A stretch of DNA of 17,224 bases from Phoronis ovalis (lineage: Eukaryota > Phoronida > Phoronidae). Positions 13,801 to 17,224 of this stretch are shown piece by piece. Numbering within the stretch: the first letter of the stretch is position 1; every line of letters begins with the position of its first letter. Location of the stretch: the NCBI GenBank assembly GCA_028565635.1, contig JAOXYB010021459.1:1-17224 (forward strand). The letters run 5' to 3'. The notes beneath the pieces are model-generated. The model was not told where the DNA came from and ran no database searches. It was given only the letters and a program-made list of their open reading frames with translations. Made by a program: the position numbers and the translations under genes.

Positions 13801-16704
13801 CAAAACCAACGAAGTACATCTGCACATGGCAAAGAACAAAGCTCAAGTGACACACCTCAGATACATGCAGTGGCTTGTGTACTGCCAACCCTGTCTATTT
13901 GAATATCAATACACTGTACACTATAGCTCTTTATTATGTAAATCAGTATATGCTGGTACACAGGTATAATAAACTAACAAAAGATGTCACTGCATGTCAA
14001 GACCAAATTATATAATACAGATAACAATATATAGATGGAGCCACTGTCATTACAGACTATATGGCATAAGTACACACCATTTCTAGAGTAATATAAATCA
14101 CTTCAATAAGATCCCAGAAGTTGCACAAAAATATCCTGATAAGAACTGGAGAGTTGCAAATGATATCATACTCCCATTTAGTTGTTCTTCTTGTCATGAC
14201 CACCAAAATCTTTTGCTATTCTACTAAGAAGACTACACCTGGAAGAATGCCCAATCACAAATAACAAAATATGTGCTTTTGCCCCAGCTCCACTGATCAT
14301 TACATTTTGGCAAATTCGCTGTTAAAAGTATTAATATTTGTGTCAACTTCTCACTCATTGATTCCTTTTTTGAACATAAGCAACCAAAATGCAGTGGAAA
14401 GGAGGATAAATAGAAAAAGTGACAAATTCAAAAACATGAACTATAGTGGGCGTGGAGGGATTTAAGGTGTTGGAATGCACTGCCGTTCTTATATTTGAAA
14501 TAATTTGTTTGTTGCTAATTGTAATTATTTATTGATATGTCATATATACATGCTTAAACTAGTACTAGTCATTAGTATCTTTCATAAGTGTTAGCTGAAT
14601 GCATGAATAATGAAATTTTGTTTTAAAAATAATAAACATTACAACCCTCGAAATATATTATGAATTGAATTATAACTGAGCACTCGCAAATACCGTCCAT
14701 TCCCTGTGTTTTGTAAGTACCATTTAAAAATCTATTTACACAAACATAATTATACACAGTTATATAATTAGTTTTGCTGCATTGTGACTGTGTTTTAATT
14801 ATTACCCGATGTGTGATATCTTGCAAATCACGTAACATTGAATCTCGTGTTCATGTTTACATTTAACGATTATTTAGGTAATTAAATAACAGGACTTAAT
14901 TTCTTATTGCAGCTTCTTTTCTTCATCACTAGCCGCACATGTGGGCCACATTACCATTCATAAATGTAAAGTGTTATTCTTGTATTTATTCTGCTGCAAA
15001 ATCAATAACTTGACAATCAAATCTTGAAATTGGTCTATAAAATGAGATTATTTTTTGATGATGACGAATACCAGCTATATTGTAAAAGCATTAATCAAAA
15101 CAATACAAAATTCTGTTGTAGGTTCTGCATCTGATAGTGATCTACAAATTGGGAGTACAACACAACAGTCAGATATTGCAGAACATGTTGCTAAAATTGC
15201 TGCTGAATTAGAAAATGCAGGCGTGAAGAACAGGAAGTATACTAATAGAGAATTATCAAGAGAAATTCAATTTGCAGAACCGAAAAAAGATTTATCTAAT
15301 AATATCAAAAATATTGAATCAGTTTTTGACACGTACAATAATTCACAGGTAACAAGTCTCAAATCCTCAATGAAACTTGTGGACATAAACAAACCTTTCA
15401 CTTCAAAAGGACCATTTAAATGCAGAGACTGTGGACGCCAGTTTGGAAAAGTGCATGATGGCAAACATCATATGCTTAGCATGCATCCAAATAGAGTTGT
15501 TTATTTTATTGATATACGACAGAAAAAGTCGAAGAAAAAATGTTCTGTGTTTTCATGCCAAGAAGAAAATTGTGACTATTTCACTGTGGTGCGAGATGTG
15601 CTTCTTCAACACTGTGCAACAGAAGGTCATTCCGTAGGGGAGAGTGAGCTGAAGAATAATAGGCCTGTTTACAAGAGGAAACCAACCAATGGCAATGGAG
15701 AGTTTAATGACAGTTGCAGGGATGAGGACAATGCTCAAAGTATGGAACTACCAACAGTTGTCGACAAACTTCAAGATTCTGACTATGAAACTGTTATGGA
15801 AGAGATTGAAAGTGTAGAAACAAGCACCACAATGGATAAAGTAGGAACACAGATTGTCGAATCGTCACTGTTACCCACCGTTAAAGTGGTACCCTTGGAA
15901 AAAGCAAAGCTGGCTGAAGAAAACTTGCCACTCATTACATCTGTACGAAAAACTCAAACTGTAGTAAAAATGAAAGAAGAATTTATCCCACCTAGAAATA
16001 ATACCTCTAAGAAAAGTAGTAAAACAGATATAACTAAAGTTTCAAGTTCTTTTCATTGTGGTGAAGCATCAGTGCCACAGCAAAGTTTGCGGGACTCGAA
16101 ATGCCATCTTGGCAATAACTTAAAAACATCTGCTTTGTCTTTACAGAAAAGTAACTATGAGTTTAAGTCAGGTAGAAAACGAAGACCACCTAAAGCATTA
16201 CTGGACTATGATTATGAAGTTGTTTTGGAGAGGACAAGAGTCAATAATAGTAAGACTGTTTCTGTTCAAAAATGTGCTCTAAATAAAACTAAAGAAGGAA
16301 TGAAGGAAGCTCCAGCAAGAATCGTTGTAGCTAAATTAGAGACGGAAGCATGTCCCATTACAAAACACGCAAGTAGCTGCGCAGTGCAAGATGCGATAAA
16401 TGAAAATTTTGTCTCCGATAGCAAGTATGATGCTAGTCAGAATAATGCTGAAAAGAGTAGAAATGATCAAAAAACAAGTAGAATGTCTACAGAGTTGCTG
16501 ACTAATGGTGTATGCAATGAGACTGTCTTATCCCCAAAAAGAAGTAGAAGGAAGCGTAAACTACCAAAAATACTGGAAGAATATGTTGACTCACATTTTG
16601 CAACAGTTTATCATCAAGAAGGACCAATGGTTAGTTTACCTTTTAATAGCAAAACAACTAACTGGCTTCCTTACTCTTCTAACAACATTTGGACTAACAT
16701 ATAA
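10816..16704 (+). CDS. Unrecognised C2H2-type zinc-finger protein, three exons
   Basis: Exons 10816-10861, 13169-13309 and 15122-16704 join in phase 1 at both junctions, each rebuilding a GGT glycine codon, giving 589 residues. The start has A at -3 and an in-frame stop upstream. Residues 1-62 include LPPQDLFLEVMVPPDGRN. Finger 1: C163-x2-C166-x12-H179-x4-H184, with the usual F at the fourth place. Finger 2: C208-x4-C213-x12-H226-x5-H232, atypical spacing. The rest is polar, acidic then Ser/Lys-rich, probably disordered. Two related basic motifs follow: GRKRRPPKALLDYDYE (413-428) and SRRKRKLPKILEEYVDSH (537-554). A nuclear, nucleic-acid-binding role is inferred from the fingers and basic clusters. 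The frame also stays open upstream of 15122, but acceptor TTGTAG and the phase match favour splicing there. The final 25 codons are doubtful: ATG|GTTAGT at 16629/16630 could be a donor to exons beyond the window. No family assigned. Confidence 0.78.
11264..11636. repeat. 89-bp inverted repeat with one mismatch, 195-bp spacer
   Basis: 11264-11352 and 11548-11636 are reverse complements with a single difference (GGACAGCC against GGACAACC). Each arm holds one full palindromic unit plus a shared flank including TTTCGTATCTCAGACC and GCCGAAGTTC. This is far closer than the outer copies are to each other. Confidence 0.9.
11706..12038. mobile_element. 333-bp nested MITE with inverted termini and 9-bp target duplication
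   Basis: Perfect flanking copies of ATTCCACCC (11697-11705 and 12039-12047) surround an insert whose ends are inverted repeats of about 40 bp: CCGGGG, then a variable G run, then GTCAATATGAAAGTGGGTAC and TTCCAAC, against the same on the complement at the right end. No open frame of note. An 8-9 bp duplication fits hAT-like (8) or Mutator/MULE-like (9) elements; length 9 favours the latter, but the superfamily is inference. It inserted into the older composite element, so it is younger than that element. Confidence 0.8.
11766..11900. repeat. Tandem repeat of 31-33 bp inside the nested MITE
   Basis: Units begin near 11766, 11797, 11830, 11860 and 11893. Each opens with a form of ACCCCTAA-GAAG-GA followed by a T-rich and then an A-rich run ending in ATAC or AGC. 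The last unit is truncated. Tandem repeats between inverted termini are common in MITEs of marine invertebrates. Confidence 0.65.
12421..12698. mobile_element. Second foldback element (MITE) with arms of about 80 bp
   Basis: The left arm 12421-12498 pairs with 12614-12698. The best block is CCAGATACTCT, then AATTA, then TCAACTCC, ACTACACCTATCAT. Outer blocks ATGTAAT and GAAT-AGTT also match with small gaps. The central 115 bp contains CpG-bearing unique sequence and no open frame. No target duplication was resolved. It is unrelated in sequence to the palindromic element 100 bp to its left. Confidence 0.7.
12699..13168. other. Intron 1 remainder of the zinc-finger gene, possible transposon fragment
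   Basis: Contains CAGGGGTGGTCCCAGGATTT at 12790-12809, which resembles the CAGGGGCGGATCCAGGA start shared by many invertebrate short transposons. No partner terminus was found, so it is only a candidate fragment. The rest is AT-rich intron running into the acceptor TTTTGCAG before 13169. Confidence 0.3.
13310..14177. other. Intron 2 of the zinc-finger gene, left part
   Basis: AT-rich intron. A CpG-bearing patch at 13510-13542 holds two near copies of GTGCGACTTCA/GTCGACTTCA. On the minus strand several AATAAA hexamers occur, which would suit a 3'UTR for the candidate minus-strand exon at 14178-14318, but they are expected by chance here. No coding region that I can support. Confidence 0.35.
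14178..14318 (-). CDS. Candidate terminal exon of an unidentified minus-strand gene
   Basis: A minus-strand acceptor (ACTTTTAACAG) ends above 14318 and opens a 46-codon frame to TAA at 14178-14180. The peptide has a short hydrophobic stretch (HILLFVIGHSS) and a charged end AKDFGGHDKKNN. One upstream piece fits in phase: 14806-14838, encoding MLRDLQDITHR with a donor CGG|GTAATA. The join would give a 57-residue protein. I recognise nothing in it. A chance open frame of this size is not rare, so this is a weak call that rests on acceptor, phase and protein-like composition. It would be nested in intron 2 of the zinc-finger gene on the opposite strand. Confidence 0.25.
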   Translation of the reverse strand, partial: RICQNVMISGAGAKAHILLFVIGHSSRCSLLSRIAKDFGGHDKKNN

Positions 16705-16768
16705 AATGGAATACTGTGAACTGTTTTACAAACAGCATTCCAAGATCAGGCCTACCTAACCAGCATAG

Positions 16769-16950
16769 ACTCGAACCGTCAATCCACATTCGCGGGCCTG
16801 TTTCCTAGCATTCGAACCCATTTTCCGGGTTTCGCACCAAAATTCCTGCTACTTGAACCGTCATTCTGTAGACTCACGTAAGTTGTAGGGAACTCGCACA
16901 GATTTCCGTAGACTCGGACACTTTCCTACCGTTCGGAAATAATACATAGG
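16769..16950. repeat. Degenerate minisatellite, about nine units of 19-22 bp
   Basis: Successive plus-strand units begin ACTCGAACC, ATTCGCGGG, ATTCGAACC, TTTCGCACC, ACTTGAACC, ACTCACGTA, ACTCGCACA, ACTCGGACA and GTTCGGAAA; most carry a TTTCC or TTCC block and a TAG-like end. On the minus strand the consensus is near CTACGGAAA-N4-GGTTCGAGT. The GC and CpG content is clearly above the surroundings. The array begins 65 bp after the zinc-finger stop codon. It does not fold as a tRNA. Confidence 0.6.
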
Positions 16951-17224
16951 GGCTTTCTCTGTTACGGAAACTGACGAATATCCTTTGTATATGCCATCAG
17001 TTTGACACTGACAGGTCTTGTGCAGAACAATAGTAACAAAAGGGGCGTGGCTTTCTCACGGTTTAAAAAATCTTTATGGTGCTCTATACTTATATATGGT
17101 TTTCTAAGAATTAATATTCCGCATTTTTAAGGGGCATATAAAATTGAGCCAAAACTAACTGACTTATTTACGCTGTTAACTGAACTGATCGTAATAAAGA
17201 AAATTATTTGAAGACTTAATTGAA
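16951..17224. other. Right flank, nothing recognised
   Basis: Moderately AT-rich sequence after the minisatellite. I see no gene, repeat terminus or RNA. It could be 3'UTR or an intron of the zinc-finger gene if that gene continues past the window. Confidence 0.3.

Noticed and set aside
15055-15121. An ATG at 15055 as the start of the zinc-finger protein
   Set aside because: The 22 codons before 15122 look intronic, and acceptor TTGTAG at 15121 joins in phase to two upstream exons with good donors and a good start.
16171-16218. AT-hook in GRKRRPPK of the zinc-finger protein
   Set aside because: The AT-hook core RGRP is not present; the stretch is basic and proline-bearing but does not meet the motif.
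16761-16880. A tRNA gene on the minus strand, suggested by GGTTCGAGTC
   Set aside because: No acceptor stem, D-arm or anticodon arm at the right distance; the motif recurs as part of the minisatellite.
16720-16882. Plus-strand open frame across the minisatellite that could be a further zinc-finger gene exon
   Set aside because: No good acceptor, a repeat-driven sequence and no cysteine/histidine pattern.

Overview
The window is nuclear DNA from an animal. It is AT-rich, and its genes are split into many exons with GT-AG introns of about 0.6-2 kb. Transposon debris lies between the exons, and the one recognisable gene is a ciliary/centrosomal leucine-rich-repeat protein found in animals. The repeats (foldback DNA transposons, a LINE tail, CpG-containing inverted repeats) resemble those of marine invertebrate genomes. 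I cannot fix the phylum from sequence alone.

Left half, minus strand (about 1.1-8.4 kb): a complete seven-exon gene recognisable as PPP1R42 (protein phosphatase 1 regulatory subunit 42, also LRRC67). I rebuilt every exon by hand. All splice phases agree, giving a 366-residue protein. A second, phase-compatible terminal exon lies 1.1 kb further downstream and gives a 391-residue form with a different tail. Intron 1 carries several diverged copies of a repeat of about 150 bp. A 138-bp retroposed tail sits exactly against the exon 4 splice donor, and its target-site duplication copied that donor.

Middle (8.4-10.8 kb): the region between two divergent genes. It holds a 5'-truncated LINE reverse-transcriptase C-terminus on the minus strand, a strong AT-rich hairpin and, just before the right-hand gene, an inverted repeat built from TCTCGCAA.

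Right half, plus strand (10.8-16.7 kb): a gene I do not recognise, reconstructed as three exons (46, 141 and 1583 nt) with matching phase-1 junctions, giving 589 residues. It has two spaced C2H2-type zinc fingers, one of them atypical, and two copies of a basic motif followed by PK-x-L and an acidic/tyrosine stretch. Its first intron is filled with a nested set of non-autonomous transposons: a 1.1-kb composite with four copies of a palindromic terminus, a 333-bp element inserted in it with a 9-bp target duplication, and a separate foldback element. Its second intron has one candidate minus-strand terminal exon of unknown identity.

Right edge (16.77-16.95 kb): a degenerate minisatellite of about 20 bp per unit. 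On the minus strand its units carry pol III B-box-like GGTTCGA motifs.

The two main genes are transcribed away from each other with about 2.4 kb between their start codons. Nothing in the sequence shows that they work together. The clearest departures from routine are the alternative PPP1R42 tails, the duplicated splice donor, the unfamiliar zinc-finger protein and the nested palindromic transposons.
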